Of a stretch of DNA of 64,000 nt, positions 25,071 to 37,100 are shown in pieces. The notes under the pieces were generated by a model. The model saw only the letters and a list, made by a program, of their open reading frames with translations, did not search any database and was not told where the DNA came from. A program made the position numbers and the translations under genes. Numbering within the stretch: position 1 is the stretch's first letter; each line of letters begins with the position of its first letter. The DNA is from Protopterus annectens (Eukaryota > Chordata > Ceratodontiformes > Protopteridae): positions 609,597,041 through 609,661,040 of the forward strand of contig NC_056730.1 of NCBI RefSeq assembly GCF_019279795.1. Direction: 5' to 3'.

Positions 25071-26075
25071 GTGAAATCATGACATAGGTTGGCACAGTTA
25101 CAAAAAGTAGAGATATAACACAAAATAGAAGCAGTAGTAGCCAAACTTAAATCCAAAGTAGGGAAATGAAAGAAAATGGGGGTGGGAATTGGGCCCATTA
25201 TTTATAGTCATTCAGAAGACCTCTGGTCCTTTTTCTATGACTTTTAATTGGATATGTTTCCAACATTTCCTACTTATTATCATTGCTTGTGTTCCAGGAT
25301 TATATATCTAGTATGCAGCCCCCTTACAAAAACTACTGATATTTGAAAGAGCTCCATTTTCAGCCTGTTGTCTTTATCTCGCAGATTCTCTAAGTGACAT
25401 TTAAGATGGAACACATCTTCTTTAACTGGAATTTGATTGCAATGTAAGCTAGACTACAGACAAGTTTCCTTACTCATGCAACCTGGTTTAGGTCAATTTT
25501 CTCATCTGCTTAAATATGGAATTTTGAAGCTGTAAAACTTGAATAGTGATAAGCAAATTAATAATTTTTCCACTATATAAGGTTGTGATTGCCAAATGGG
25601 TAGTTGGGAGCATCAGTGATCCATTATCAGCCATGACCTGGGATTTGCAAGTGACTAATGCAAAACAATGGTAACACAAGAAGAACTTAACTTTTTTTGC
25701 TACTCCTGAATCCACAAGACATGATACCAAACTGGCATACCTGGAGTTCAGAGAAACTTATTTCAAGTGAAGCATAACATGCAAATTACAATATACATAA
25801 ACAGTTGTATATTCATTTTTCATCATCTGTTGGACTACTTTCATCTAGGTCAGCTTAGTCTTGTATTTTTCAGCAAAAAATCCTTTAGAGTATTCAAAAA
25901 AATGAGAATGAGCATAGTATTAATGTAACTTGGATTAGATTTCCTGAGGTTAATGTCACTGACTATAAAAAGCTTTACTGCCACTGTGCTCTGGAACAAA
26001 GAGAAATGGTTCCTAGTGGAAAGGTAATCGATGAATGTATGTACCTTAGCATGGAGGATAATTTTTCCTGATTTA
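25071..26075. other. Unassigned sequence
   Basis: No recognised gene or repeat; ordinary AT-rich DNA up to the (TA)n tract at 26076. Confidence 0.4.
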
Positions 26076-26083
26076 TTATATAT

Positions 26084-26129
<46 letters not shown>
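26076..26129. repeat. (TA)n microsatellite
   Basis: Nearly pure TA dinucleotide run directly abutting the left tip of palindromic element D. Open frames across it (Ile-Tyr repeats) are artefacts. Confidence 0.95.
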
Positions 26130-26131
<2 letters not shown>

Positions 26132-26133
26132 AC

Positions 26134-26436
26134 GGGATCTGTACGGATCACCGAAAGACAACATAATTGACAGAGATTCAGCCGGGCATACTTGCGCGAA
26201 AGTGCTTTTCACTGAAAAGTACTTTCATGTAAGTATGCCTATTGCAGAGATCGTGCTACAGTGGGGATAAGGGAAAATTCCCTTTTACCCCCTGCAAAAA
26301 TGTAAAAGTAATGTTTTATTTTTTTTTTTTTAAACACACTTTAACAAAAGCGCTTTTTTAGTGAAAGCACTTTCGTTAAAGTGTGTTCGGTGATTGTGGA
26401 TTCGGACTATTGAACTTTCGTTCAATAGTCCTAGAT

Positions 26437-26438
<2 letters not shown>
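26134..26438 (-). mobile_element. Palindromic-arm MITE copy D with three strong hairpins
   Basis: Tips GGGATCT (26134) and AGATCC (ending 26438) are inverted. The core on the - strand (about 26285-26240) is CACTGTAGCACGATCTCTGC; the G-rich part is shortened. Hairpins: 26185-26239 (arms GGCATACTT/AAGTATGCC with internal AAAGT/ACTTT pairing), 26333-26387 (AACACACTTTAAC/GTTAAAGTGTGTT) and 26404-26431 (12-bp perfect stem GGACTATTGAAC, loop TTTC). The two large arms share a GAAAGTGCTTT theme. Both flanks are (AT)n, so a target duplication cannot be resolved. Confidence 0.8.

Positions 26439-26520
<82 letters not shown>
26439..26520. repeat. (AT)n microsatellite, about 82 bp
   Basis: Pure AT dinucleotides between the right tip of element D and the left tip (GGGTCTACTT) of element E. 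Confidence 0.97.
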
Positions 26521-26522
<2 letters not shown>

Positions 26523-26750
26523 GTCTACTTTGTTTCATTGAAAGCTCATTTCACTGAATTTGAATTCACTCTGACCAAATTGCTGAAAGCTTAAAATTAC
26601 TGAAAACTCATTTCACCAAATCTCATTTCACTGAAGTGAAGTGCTGGCACTATGTAGAGTACTGTAAGGCAAGTAAAAGGTACATGCCCTTTTCCTCACT
26701 GCAGTGCGATCCTGGAGTTAGTTAGGGGGGCACAAAAACTTAAGACAAGA
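26521..26750 (+). mobile_element. Palindromic-arm MITE copy E, right half missing
   Basis: Begins GGGTCTACTTTG next to the (AT)n tract and contains the core at 26689-26732 (TCACTGCAGTGCGATCCTGG, then AGTTAGTTAGGGGGGC). The left arm carries repeated TCATTTCACTGAA/TTTCAGTAA-type segments that can pair imperfectly. No right arm or tip was found, so it is truncated. Confidence 0.65.
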
Positions 26751-27420
26751 ACTGAGATACTTGACTGAGTTAGTTTTGCAGTTTCCTCCTCTATGGAGAA
26801 ATTTGCCATGCTGTTGGTGGTGTTTATCCACTAACCATCATTACCTTGAAATGCATGGGATGATGGTACAAGTAATCTAATTATCTGCAAGACCAATCTG
26901 TCCCATTCTACTGTCTCTTCGCCTTTCCTCACTCATCGTTTTTTCATCATCTGCTGAGGAACATTCAGATACTAACTTACAAACATGGCCCCCAATTCTA
27001 TTCCTTAGTATTCTTCTTGGTTAGGCTACATTTCATCTATTCTTCAGAATGTGTGTGTTTGAAATTCTTAGCATATTCTCACATTCCAGCTCCTTTAGTC
27101 CTTTCACTATTATTGTTCTGTTTCTCTATACCATGTTTATTGACCAAATTTAGATTATGCTTTCTTTATCTGTATACAATACTCTAAGTTCCACCTTACT
27201 ATATTGCTGTAGAGTTAACACTTCTATGCTTCTCCCTAAATGTTTAGCCATTGTTGGTAAGGGCACAAATACTATCCAGACTCTCATAAAACATTGAATA
27301 GCTAATAAATTTAATTGATAGGTATTTTCCTCTCACAGGGATCTTCCTGCCATATTTTCTTCTTACAGGTTTCTTCCTGCAAACTGTGTAACATTTTGTT
27401 CTTCTACATTTAACACCATC
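26751..27420. other. Unassigned sequence
   Basis: No gene or element recognised. Confidence 0.4.
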
Positions 27421-27424
27421 TCTC

Positions 27425-27660
27425 TCATAGGTTCATAGGTTCATACTAGGCTATCTGCCCTAGGGCATTTATAAGCCTAGCCAGAATGTGTTTGGCTTTC
27501 GCCACCCATTTTAAATTTATTTTGCTATGCCCTTTTTCGAGGTTAGTATACTGTGCCTCTGTCTAACAGTGACACTGAAGTGATACCCGGGGTAAACCTA
27601 TGATCTCAAACTGCTCATAAGGCAAATGCTCTGCCCACTACTCTACTGTTATACTACCTT
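27425..27660 (-). mobile_element. SINE with tRNA-like head and CR1-derived 3' tail
   Basis: On the - strand the left part (27656 to about 27595) is tRNA-like (GTGGGCAGAGCATTTGCCTT, AGCAGTTTGAGATC as box B). The remainder down to 27425 aligns by eye with the last about 150 bases of the CR1 LINE at 33001-33150: TACCCCGGGTATCAC, GTTAGACAGAGGC, GGCTAGGCTTATAAATGCCC, CTATGAACCTATGA. SINEs often borrow the 3' end of the LINE that mobilises them; this fits a CR1-dependent SINE. Confidence 0.7.
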
Positions 27661-27974
27661 TTCAGAATAGATCACCAGCTTATTTTGTATTGTCCATGAG
27701 AATCGAGTATGTCGCCTAATGTTTCCCTCACTTAATTTGCCATCTAATGTGCAATGTCTACAGTGAAATATTGACTGGAACCAGTTCTAGAATGGACTCC
27801 AGTACTCTCATAGTCACCAGTTTGAATACTGTAAAACAGTTCTTGGCCATTAAGTATTATAACAACTCTGTTATCCAGTCTTTTACTCAATTGCTAGCTT
27901 TTAGTTTCTATCCCTAGCACTCAGTGTTTCTGCCAACATCCTGAATGTCACAGAGCTGCTAAAAACAAGATATT

Positions 27975-28130
27975 CCACACTCGCTTGATACACTGGTCGA
28001 TGTGATTATCAAAGGAGAGACTACTGTCCCACCTTGACCTCATAACTGGCTTTGCTGGATTTAACTAGTCCTCTTAGTTACCTGTTTAGATTAATTAGTG
28101 AGCTCTTGTCATTATGAGAGCTGCTCTATC
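27975..28130 (-). mobile_element. CR1 LINE scrap (late RT region)
   Basis: The + strand segment CTGGTCGATGTGATTATCAA followed by AGGAGAGACTACTGTCCCAC corresponds to GCGATGTGGTTATCGAAAGT and GAGACCACTGTCCACC of the CR1 copy at about 33668-33710. It is displaced relative to the endonuclease piece at 28300-29010, so the locus is rearranged or contains two insertions. Confidence 0.5.
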
Positions 28131-28299
28131 TGATTTTGGCCATGACATTTTCCTGTTGTTATATACCTATTAAGGTTAGGATTCCACTAGTGCGGTTTGT
28201 ATGGGTTTTTTTTTAGCATACTTCTAGTAGGTACAACAACCTCTATGCAGTCATTTACATGGTTGTACATGGTTCTGTGAACAGTTCTGATTTTGGCTG

Positions 28300-29010
28300 C
28301 TGTGAACTCGTGGTTCAGAGGGACATTCAATTTTGACAAACTATAACTTAACAGGATGTAGTTTGCTTTAGAATAACTCCTAATTCAAAGAAACAGCTTT
28401 GTGATATATCTTCACCAGTGAGGGTGTGACATAAGGGTGCAGTACTCTCCCATATTGGTGAGTACTAGGTCCAGTATGCTTGACCCTATGGTTGGAGTGT
28501 GCACTATCTGGTCAAGGATATTTGTGTTAATAAAGTCCAGAAAATGTTGGAGGCAGAATATGCTTCCCAGTCTCTAGAGGTATAGTTGAATTCTCCCATG
28601 AATAGGGTATTTGGTTGTATGGTGAAAGCTTCCAGTAGGTCTAGGTGTGAATGATGGGATTTTTGCAGTATAGGTGGTGACCTACAAATTGCTAGGATAT
28701 GATAACGGACTTTATCTATGATTATTTGCATGTGGATGAACTCCAGAGCATCATCCTGTTTAAACAACCTAGAGGTATACTTGTTGCTAATGTAGATAAA
28801 GACAGCTCCACCTTTAGTTCCTGTCTTTGTGGTTGATGGTCTAAATGTGTGGAAGGCACTGAAGCCTTGGACTGCTGAAGTATGTTCTGCTTCTTAAAAC
28901 CATGTCTCAGTAATGGCAGATGTCTATATTCTCCAGAATAAGGTGAGCTTGGAGGGTGGAAGTTTCTTGCTAAGCTCCTGTTGAGCAGGAACACCTTCAG
29001 GTTCCTTTGG
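28300..29010 (-). mobile_element. CR1 LINE endonuclease fragment
   Basis: - strand frames give LKVFLLNRSL, ENIDIC, then EFIHMQIIIDKVRYHILAIC and TIQPNTLFMGEFNYTSRDWE, equivalent to the CR1 copies at 35.6-35.9 kb and 45.8-46.3 kb (LKVMLLNARSL, NIDICAVTETWF, GDFNYP). The GDFN Asp is Glu here and frames are broken. It lacks ORF2 downstream of the endonuclease. Confidence 0.75.
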
Positions 29011-29014
29011 GTTT

Positions 29015-30540
29015 TATTTGATATGTCTGACTATGTTCTGCAGATTATGGAAGGAAGTAACAGACTGTAGAAACAGCGACATCTTGGCTATAAAAGCAAA
29101 AACAGCTGGTATAAATGTCAATAGCTCTAAATATGAGGTTATCATACTGACACAAAAATGTTGATTGCTTTTTCCAGGTATGTGGGGGTCAGCAATCCCA
29201 GATGAAAGACTTTAAGAAATTAGGATCTTGATCATAAATTAGGGTAGAAAGTATTAGAATATTGACCAGTGGATTGGTTCAGGGCTGGCAATAACTAAAC
29301 ATTGCACTGGATTGCAGAGGTAAACTGAGAGCTGAATGGTAAGAGAAGGCTCTAAATTTACTAAGTAATCTTGGAACCGATCTTGAGTTATAGTTGTGAG
29401 CTTTGTGTAGCGACTGATAAGGTGACATCATGGAAACACACGGGATATGTGGGGTTCCTTCAAAGGATAGCTGTGTACACCCTTTATCTGACAGAAGGAT
29501 ATGTCCAGAGCATAACAAAGTGCAATAAATGGAGGTGGCTTAGGTATTTCCCAAGGTAGATGTACCAAGCTCAGCCCACTGGGAACAGGTCTTGTGGCAA
29601 TCCAGTAGCAATAGAGAAAATGGAGCTCTCATCTTCCCAGGGTGTACTTGGGAATTCCACAGGATGTGCTATGGACTGTTGCTAGGGATATGGAAATTTT
29701 GTTTAAACTACTTAGCTTGCTGACACTGTGACCCTCACCAGGAAAAGTTTAGAAAATAATTATGGTAATGATGGTAATGATATTGATGAGAATGATGATG
29801 ATATAAACAAAAGCTGAAATGCATACTTTCCTAAAAAAGAGTGGAATTTGTTCTCTGTTTTCTATTATTTTTACATCAGTTGTTCGTGATAGTCAACATC
29901 ATTGATTATTGTCTTCTCTTACTCTTTTTTTTTGTTTAACCTTCTTCTTTAACTCTCTTTTCCTTAAAGATGACCCCAATAAACGATCAATAAATTGCTG
30001 GGCATCTTCATACAATTGCAGTTTTACCTGTACATGGGCAACAATCCATCCAGCAGTGTTCCGTGCTAAAATTACAAGGTAAGAATAATTTAACTTTTGG
30101 GGGGGGGGGGATGTAATCCTTTGCTTTATTGTGGAAACAGCTATGAAAGGCACAGATTGTTAATGGTAGCAGCCAGTCCATATTTTGTTCAATATCAGAG
30201 ATAATATTAGAAATTTGCAAGTTTTGCGAAACCTTACTTTAAATGATTTATAAACGTCATTTGTAGAATTCAATATAAAATATAAGAATCCAATAATAAA
30301 ATGCAGTCTTTCCTACAAAATCTGTTAATCATGAAATGTTTTATGGCAAACTATTCAGAGTTTTCCCCGAATCAAAGTTTATGTGATTAGGAGTACCTAA
30401 AATAATTTCTGGAGAACCCACTTTTGACTCTGTATAATTAATTTTATATCTCTCAGAACACAATAAGATGTCACTTTCAGTTTGAAACTACTTTGCTGAA
30501 TTCTTTAATAGCAGCCCAGAAGCTCACTGTAACACTGTCT
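29015..30540. other. Unassigned sequence
   Basis: No recognised element. A small degenerate ATG/GATGAT patch lies at 29760-29810 and a poly-G run at 30099-30110. Confidence 0.4.
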
Positions 30541-32100
30541 TAGGTTTATAGGTTATTACTAGGCAATCAATCCAATACAGTATTAGGAGCCAAGTCTAAA
30601 AATTCTCTTTTATTTTGGCTAGAACCAATTAATCATCAAGCATCCCAACCACCACTGTATTGCCTCATTCATTCCTTTAGATCTGAGGGCTCAGTTTTCT
30701 GGATTTACATACACTTGGACTGGAAGTGAAACTGGGAAATCTGGGAATGATGCCATCATCCTCAGGGTTAGTGCATTTTTCCTGTATACATAAGACCCTT
30801 TCCTGTATGCTGACACCACTGTTAGGCTGCATGGGTACTAGAGCATAGCCTAAGTGCATGCCATTCCCTTGGCCTTAGAGTGGCCATGCCTGTTCTTCCC
30901 TCCCACAGCACCCCCATTCTGGAATATTTAGTTTGATCTGTGATCTCCACAGGAGCTTCACTAAAGAAATGCCCTGCATTCTCTCCTCCATAGGATAGGC
31001 ACACCCATTCTCTCTCTTTCTCACTCTCTCTCTAACTGCAATGTCAAGCAGCCAAGGAACTAACCAACCTTTGTTCATCGAGACTGTAGTCATGGAAATC
31101 CATTTATGCCACTATTACATCTACTAGTCCCAGAATTACCAATATTTACTCTTTCTGTCACTAAGTCCCATAGAGGACAGCCATGGGATAGATTTATGGC
31201 TTCACATCCAGTGGTCAAGATTTGTTTTAAAGAGAGTTAGGGAGCAGCTGTACTTATGATGAAGTGAGACTGCATTTCATAGATAGGTCATCCTTTGGCA
31301 GAGATGTTAAGCTACATGTACTCATGGTGGCTAAACCTATACTAGAAATCATTTCCACTTAACTTGAAAATATACATCTCTGATACCATGTCAAAAAGGT
31401 TTCTAAACTACAATTAAAGTCTTGTTTATTTTGGTTTTGGTTAATGTTAATAGACAGAACTCAGATTACATGTCAAAACAGATATAAACTGGAACTGAAA
31501 TCTTGTTTGCTTTGGTATCAAAGTAGAAATGAATTAACTGAAAAAAACCCACCAAAAATTGCCATTGGCAACTTTCAAAAAACTTTAATTATAACAGAGT
31601 TAAGCACTTTCATCTTACAATTAACTTAGGGTATTACAAATAACTGGGAGTTCTGATGAAGTCTGCTTAACTGTATAATAAATAAAGTTTTAGGAAGTCA
31701 ACACTGGCTATTTTTGGTCTTTTTTCAGTTATTTATGCATTTTCCATAACAGCATCTACTCCATTGTAAATATTGTAGTTCATTATTCAGGACATAAATC
31801 ATGTTAAATTTAAAATGTTATAATCCATTTTAGGTGAAGTATCAAGTTTAAGAATTTCTCTTTTTAAAATATATTAGGAAATTTACAGTGAAGCTGCAAT
31901 ATACATAGAAATTGTATGAACATATTTCAGTAACTTCAGAATCTGCAACATGTTCAAAGGCATTCTTGGATCAGACAACATACAAGTTGTTGAATATCTG
32001 ATCATGCATCTAGTTTGGTGAACTGACACAAGCACAGTAACCTTAAATTCAAAAGATGATGCAGAATAATGAATCTGGAATTATGTGAGCAGAGACAGAG
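30541..32100. other. Mostly unassigned; possible CR1/SINE tail scrap and a ribozyme-like half motif
   Basis: GGTTTATAGGTTATTACTAG at 30544 resembles the AGGTTCATAGGTTCATACTAG tail of the CR1 and SINE copies. At 31599-31614 the - strand has GATGAAAGTGCTTAAC and at 31653-31659 the + strand has CTGATGA, so the two hammerhead-like halves are in opposite orientations and cannot form one ribozyme as they stand. No gene seen. Confidence 0.35.
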
Positions 32101-32101
32101 A

Positions 32102-32102
<1 letters not shown>

Positions 32103-32172
<70 letters not shown>
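32103..32172. repeat. (GT)n microsatellite
   Basis: About 70 bases of uninterrupted TG dinucleotide. Cys-Val and His-Thr repeat frames here are artefacts. Confidence 0.97.
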
Positions 32173-32174
<2 letters not shown>

Positions 32175-32990
32175 TGTATTCTGTCTGCCTCTTTGTTAGA
32201 AGACGGGAGGAGTCTGCATTCATGAGGAATACAAGATACACAATGGTATGATATGTCTGTGACACTGCTCCTTTTGCTAAGTGATAATGATGACCTCATA
32301 AGTAGAATAAATAATTAAATTGGTATAATGGCACACTTCCATCACAAGAAAATCAAGGAGTCTTGCAACTCTCATGTAATTTGTTTGCATCTGTTTGCAT
32401 TTTGAAAGCTGACAATTGTAGTTTCATTATGCTGATTGTGAATATCTGTGGTTTAGAGCATATCTTTTGAGCCTACTTGTCATCGCAATGTTTTATTTCA
32501 GTATTAGTTAAGACAATCAACATTTCCTCATCATTGTTAAAGTTTCCAACAATGATCATGATGAACCACTTTTTTGCTACTGAAACAGTCCATATATACA
32601 TAGACTGCTAATACTTTTAACTTCATAGATTGTTAAAGTTTCACTTCCACTTCCTTGACTTCTGCTTGTGATTCTATAAATCTGAGTTTGCAATGTACTA
32701 TAAATAGAGATATGCAGGGTGAAGCCTCCCAAATTATTTATAGCTATATACATTGGCCTGTTAGTTTTATACAGTGTTATGCTAGTGCTAGCTAGTAAAG
32801 CGCAGTCAAGCACTATGACAGAAGTCTGCTATAACTGCAGGCATGTTTTTGCCATTTGGTTGTTCTTTGACATACTTTTGTTGGAGAAATTATATAGGTT
32901 TCATAAGATTGATAGAGGTGTTCTAGCCATACTGCCATTGAGGAACACTTCCTCAATAGCAGGATCAAAAAACAGTTTATTCATTTGGTC
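32173..32990. other. Unassigned sequence
   Basis: No recognised gene. AGGAACACTTCCTCAATAGC at about 32940 precedes the CR1 3' terminus. Confidence 0.4.
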
Positions 32991-32991
32991 A

Positions 32992-35900
32992 TTCATAGGT
33001 TCATAGGTTGGTACTAGACTATCGGCCCTAGGGCTTATGCAAGCCTAGCCATAACAATTCCCTGGATATTTCTTCCCACAATATTTACTTCTCTGGACCT
33101 CTGTCTAGCAGGATGACTGACATGATCCCCGGGGTAAATTTCCTATCTCCCATCCAATCATCAAGGTTCCTTTTGAAGAGGGCCAATGAGGCACTCTGCT
33201 TGACATGTATGGGCAGTCTATTCCAGAGTATGGGGAGTCTTTGGGTCAGGAACCTATCCCTCCAGCATGTTTTGTTCATTGTGATGACAAGGTTTAGATC
33301 ACTGAAGTGTGTGGCTCTGAGGGATTGCGATTTCCTTAAGTGGAGCATGTCCAACAGCTCAGGGTTTGACATGGCCTTGTATGTTAAGCAGAGATCGCCT
33401 CTGAGTAGATATGCCACAGAGTATAGCTGGAGTTTTTTAAATGGTCAGCATATGGCATCTGCTTTAGGCCTGTGATTCTTTTAGTGAGGTATTTCTGTGG
33501 CTTTTCCAGCTGTTGCAGATGTCTTGTAAGGTACATACCAAATGGGGCATTATACTCTATAATGGGTCTAATGAGGGATGAGTACAGTGGGACAATGACC
33601 TCCTTTTTTCTGGATGAAAAGCCCTTAGTGATGAGGTGTGCCATACAGAAGGATTTCCTGACTGTTGTGGCGATGTGGTTATCGAAAGTGAGACCACTGT
33701 CCACCTGTGTCCCTAAGTCTCTCATCACACTTTCGATGTTTAGTGTCCTTCCACCTATGTGGTAATTCATGAATCATGGGTACATGTTTTTTTTCCAAAG
33801 GGAATAATTATACATTTCTTGGCATTAAGCTTGAGCCCATGGCTCTGGCAGCAGTCATCTGTTTCTGTAAGGCCCTTTTGTAGAATAGCCACATCATTTG
33901 GGGATTCAATAATGGCTCCCAGTTTGCAGTCATCTGCGAACTTTGTTAGCCAGAGTCCCTTAGTGTTGACCTGTACTTCAGAGAAGTAGATGCCAAACAA
34001 GAGTGGTCCCAGGACTGAACCCTGAAGTACTCCACTTGTCACTTGTCTGGAGCTGGATTTGGAGTCGGCTACTTTTACAGTCTGGGTTCTGTCAGTAAGC
34101 CAGTTGGCAATCCATCGAGTGACGTAGGGATCTATGCCCAGCTTTGTAAGTTTATCTATGATTCCAGAGTGGGGGATGGTGTTGAAGGCCTTGGCTAGGT
34201 CCATATAGGCTGTGTGAACTGCCTTACCCTCGTCCATAACTCTGGAGACTGATTTGAAGAAGTCAATCAGATTCAGAAGACAAGATCGGCCCTTCACGAA
34301 CCCAAACTGGGTGGGGTCCAGTGTTTGAAGGTTGCCAATGTCTTTGTTTATAGGTTCCATGATAATGCGTTCCATACCATTGCAGATCAGGCTTGTCAGA
34401 CTAATGGGATGGTAGTTTCAGGGATCCAAGGCAGATCCCCCCTTGTGGAATGGGATAACTGTAGCTGTGTGCCACTCATTGGGCACGAAGCCTGAGGTGA
34501 GGCTAGGATTAAACATGACACTTAGGTGAGGTGCCAGTTCATTTTGTAGTTCATGTAGTACACAGCCTGGGATGTCATCTGGTCCAATGGATGCTGTATT
34601 CTTAGCTTTGGAGAGTGTGGTTTCTACCTGTGTGGCTGTGATTACCAGAATTTGGCAATCTTTTGTTATTGAGATGGGCCCTTTAGGGGGTGAGAGAGGG
34701 GTGAAGTTGGCACTAAATCGATCTGCCAGGATATTGGCAATATCCTTGGGATCAGTATATTTAATGCCTTTCTGTTGTAGCTCAGAGCAGATCTGAGCAT
34801 TACCATTTAGATTCTTGACATAACTATAGAATGCTTTGTGGTTGTCTTTGGAATCTTTGGCAATTTTATTTTCGTAACTAGCTTTTGAGGATTTTATGAG
34901 GGTTCTCAGCTTCTTACTGAGGCTGGTGAGGGGGTTTTTTGCATCCTGGGATTTTCCTCTTTTCTGCAACAGTTTCTTCCTTCTGTTGTATAGTTTGTTT
35001 ATAACAGGGACCACCAGATTGGCTTCCTTTTTTTGGAGAAGAGCATCTTGGTTCTATTTGGGATGGCATGATTCGTGCTCAAGTGGATGTGCTCGTACAG
35101 TGCATTAGTGTAGGATTCTGCAGTCGAACTTTCAGATCCCATCTGCATGGGTGTCATGAAGTTTGTCACTTCTGACTTCAGTAGCATGAAGTTGGCTTTG
35201 GAGAAGTTTTTAAAGGAGGTTTCCTTACTGGGGGGTGGGATGTGGATGTCAAGGGTGATTTGCTTATGGTCAGAACTGACCAATGAGGGGGTGACCACTG
35301 GTGTGGAGCATCTATCTCCCATGTTGGTAATGACTAGGTATAGGATATTGGGGCCCCTGGTGGGACAAGGGATTAGTTGATCCAGGGTTTTGGAAATTAT
35401 GAATTCCAAGAACCATTGGGAAAAGGAGTTGGTACCTGAGTAGTTTTCCTAGTTAATGGCAGGGTAGTTGAAATCACCCAGTATTAGGGTGTTTGGTTGT
35501 ATCTTAATATTTTCCAGTATGTTTAGAAAGGTCTAGTGAGAATCTTGGGGCATGGTGGGGTATTTGTAGCAAGCTACAGTTTGGATTGCAGTCTTACCTA
35601 TTTTTAGTCACACCTGGAGAATTTCAGATGCATTGTGTTGGGCAACTAGCCTGGAGGTGTGAATATCCTTGGTGAATATGGACACTCCCCACCTTTAGTG
35701 TTTCGGTCTTGGTTTTGTGGCTGAAAAATGTGGTAAGAGTTGTAGCCTGGTATTGCAGGGATGCTCTCTGGAGCTTTGAACCAGGTCTCAGTTACTGCAC
35801 AGATATCGATGTTCTCCATTTTTAGGAGTGCCTCGAGAGAGTGCATTATGAGGTTTAGACTTCTAGCATTGAGTAGCATTACCTTCAGATTTTGCATGCT

Positions 35901-36130
35901 TGTATCTGTTATGGTGGTGGTTTTATCCTTTGAACCTTGCCTAAAAAAGGCACTATAGGGATGGCAAGAGCTTTAGCCGGAAACCTGAATCCCAGGGGTG
36001 ACAGGTGCAGACCATCTCTGGCAAAGCATCGTGGTTTGTCAATCATGTCTTCCCAGGCAGACAAATACTGGATCCCCTTTGAATGACACCACGACCTACT
36101 TAATCCATTTTAGGGTGCACATGGAACCAA
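32992..36130 (-). mobile_element. CR1-type non-LTR retrotransposon, nearly complete ORF2, 5'-truncated
   Basis: From the 5' side (right): 36115-35945 encodes the end of an SGNH/esterase-like domain (DGLHLSPLGF), followed in the same polyprotein region by the endonuclease (35897-35646: LKVMLLNARSLNL, NIDICAVTETWF; further GDFNYP near 35465). RT follows at 35014-33767 (QFGFVKGRSC, then YMDLAKAFNTIPHSGI, SGVLQGSVLGPLLFGIYFSE and LTKFADDCKLGAI). The C-terminal domain is at 33770-33085 (ILWNRLP, LDDWMGDRKF). A few frameshifts and stops interrupt it. The 3' end is a short repeat CTATGAACCTATGAATGA-like at 32992-33008. It copies itself by target-primed reverse transcription. Confidence 0.92.
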
Positions 36131-36139
36131 GAGCCATTT

Positions 36140-37100
36140 TATGCTACCCAGCAGCTGCACAGTAAACTAATCCTGGATTGGATGTTATTCTGAGTCCTAG
36201 TCTTGCTATTATGCAAACAAAATAATGTTACTAAGAAGGAAATCAACTATCTCCTTTCTGCATCACACTTGTTAAAACTTTCTTAACGAGAATTATCAAA
36301 TAGAGTTATTTGTAATTCAGCTGAACTTAAAGCCAGTGCTGTTCAGGGAATGTGAACTCTGGATGTAAGTCTTCAATTAGTAACAGTAAACAACACAAGA
36401 AGCTTAAAAAAAGGAGGTAGTCAAATGATAACTTAGATCTGTAACTTTACCGTCCTTCTTCATCAAACTGCTCAGATTGATAACATTACTGTCCTTCTTG
36501 TTCAACATAATACTGGGTTCCTGTATTTCAGCTGAAGCTCTAGCCTGTCTTGGATTTGGTGAATGTTACTGAACTTGATATTACACTACTGTAACAAGTT
36601 GGTAATTATCCAATGCTGCATGTGGTATAATGTTAAGACACTGGAAAATATTCTCAGTGCAAGCATCACATGCCCCCAGTCACTATAATATAAATTATGT
36701 TTCTTCCATTTTGACCAAGCATTATTACCTGTGTGCCTAAAACTTCATTAAAATGTCTTTTGATTGCGACTTGCAATTAAAATGTTTGTTTTTTTCAAAA
36801 ATCTTCATTTGATTTTTCAAAAACAAATGTTAAACAATCAGATTGACAACAGACCAAATACATATAACTACAGTAATAAAGAAAAGAAAACATCAAACGG
36901 ATAACTATATACATTATATGCAATAGAAGTCACCACATAAACTACTATTTGATAACTAGTAAAGAAGAAAGAATATTGTAAGGAGCATATTATATTGAAA
37001 AGTATAAATGTAGCATGCAAACCCTTTGACACAACCAGGAATGTAGTGTAGATACTTTAGTGTTGCAAAATAAAAAGGAAAAGGTTGATTCCCCTATAAG
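36140..37100. other. Unassigned sequence between CR1 and L1-like elements
   Basis: No coding evidence. The left end of the L1-like 3' UTR may lie in the last few hundred bases. Confidence 0.4.

Noticed and set aside
26394-26594. Open frame of repeated Ile-Tyr residues
   Set aside because: Pure translation of an (AT)n tract; no coding meaning. The same applies to frames over 26076-26129 and 54925-55149.
32992-33010. AGGTTCATAGGTTCAT repeats as a telomere-like or CRISPR-like array
   Set aside because: They are the normal 3' terminal repeat of this CR1 family and of the SINEs that copy it; only two or three units.
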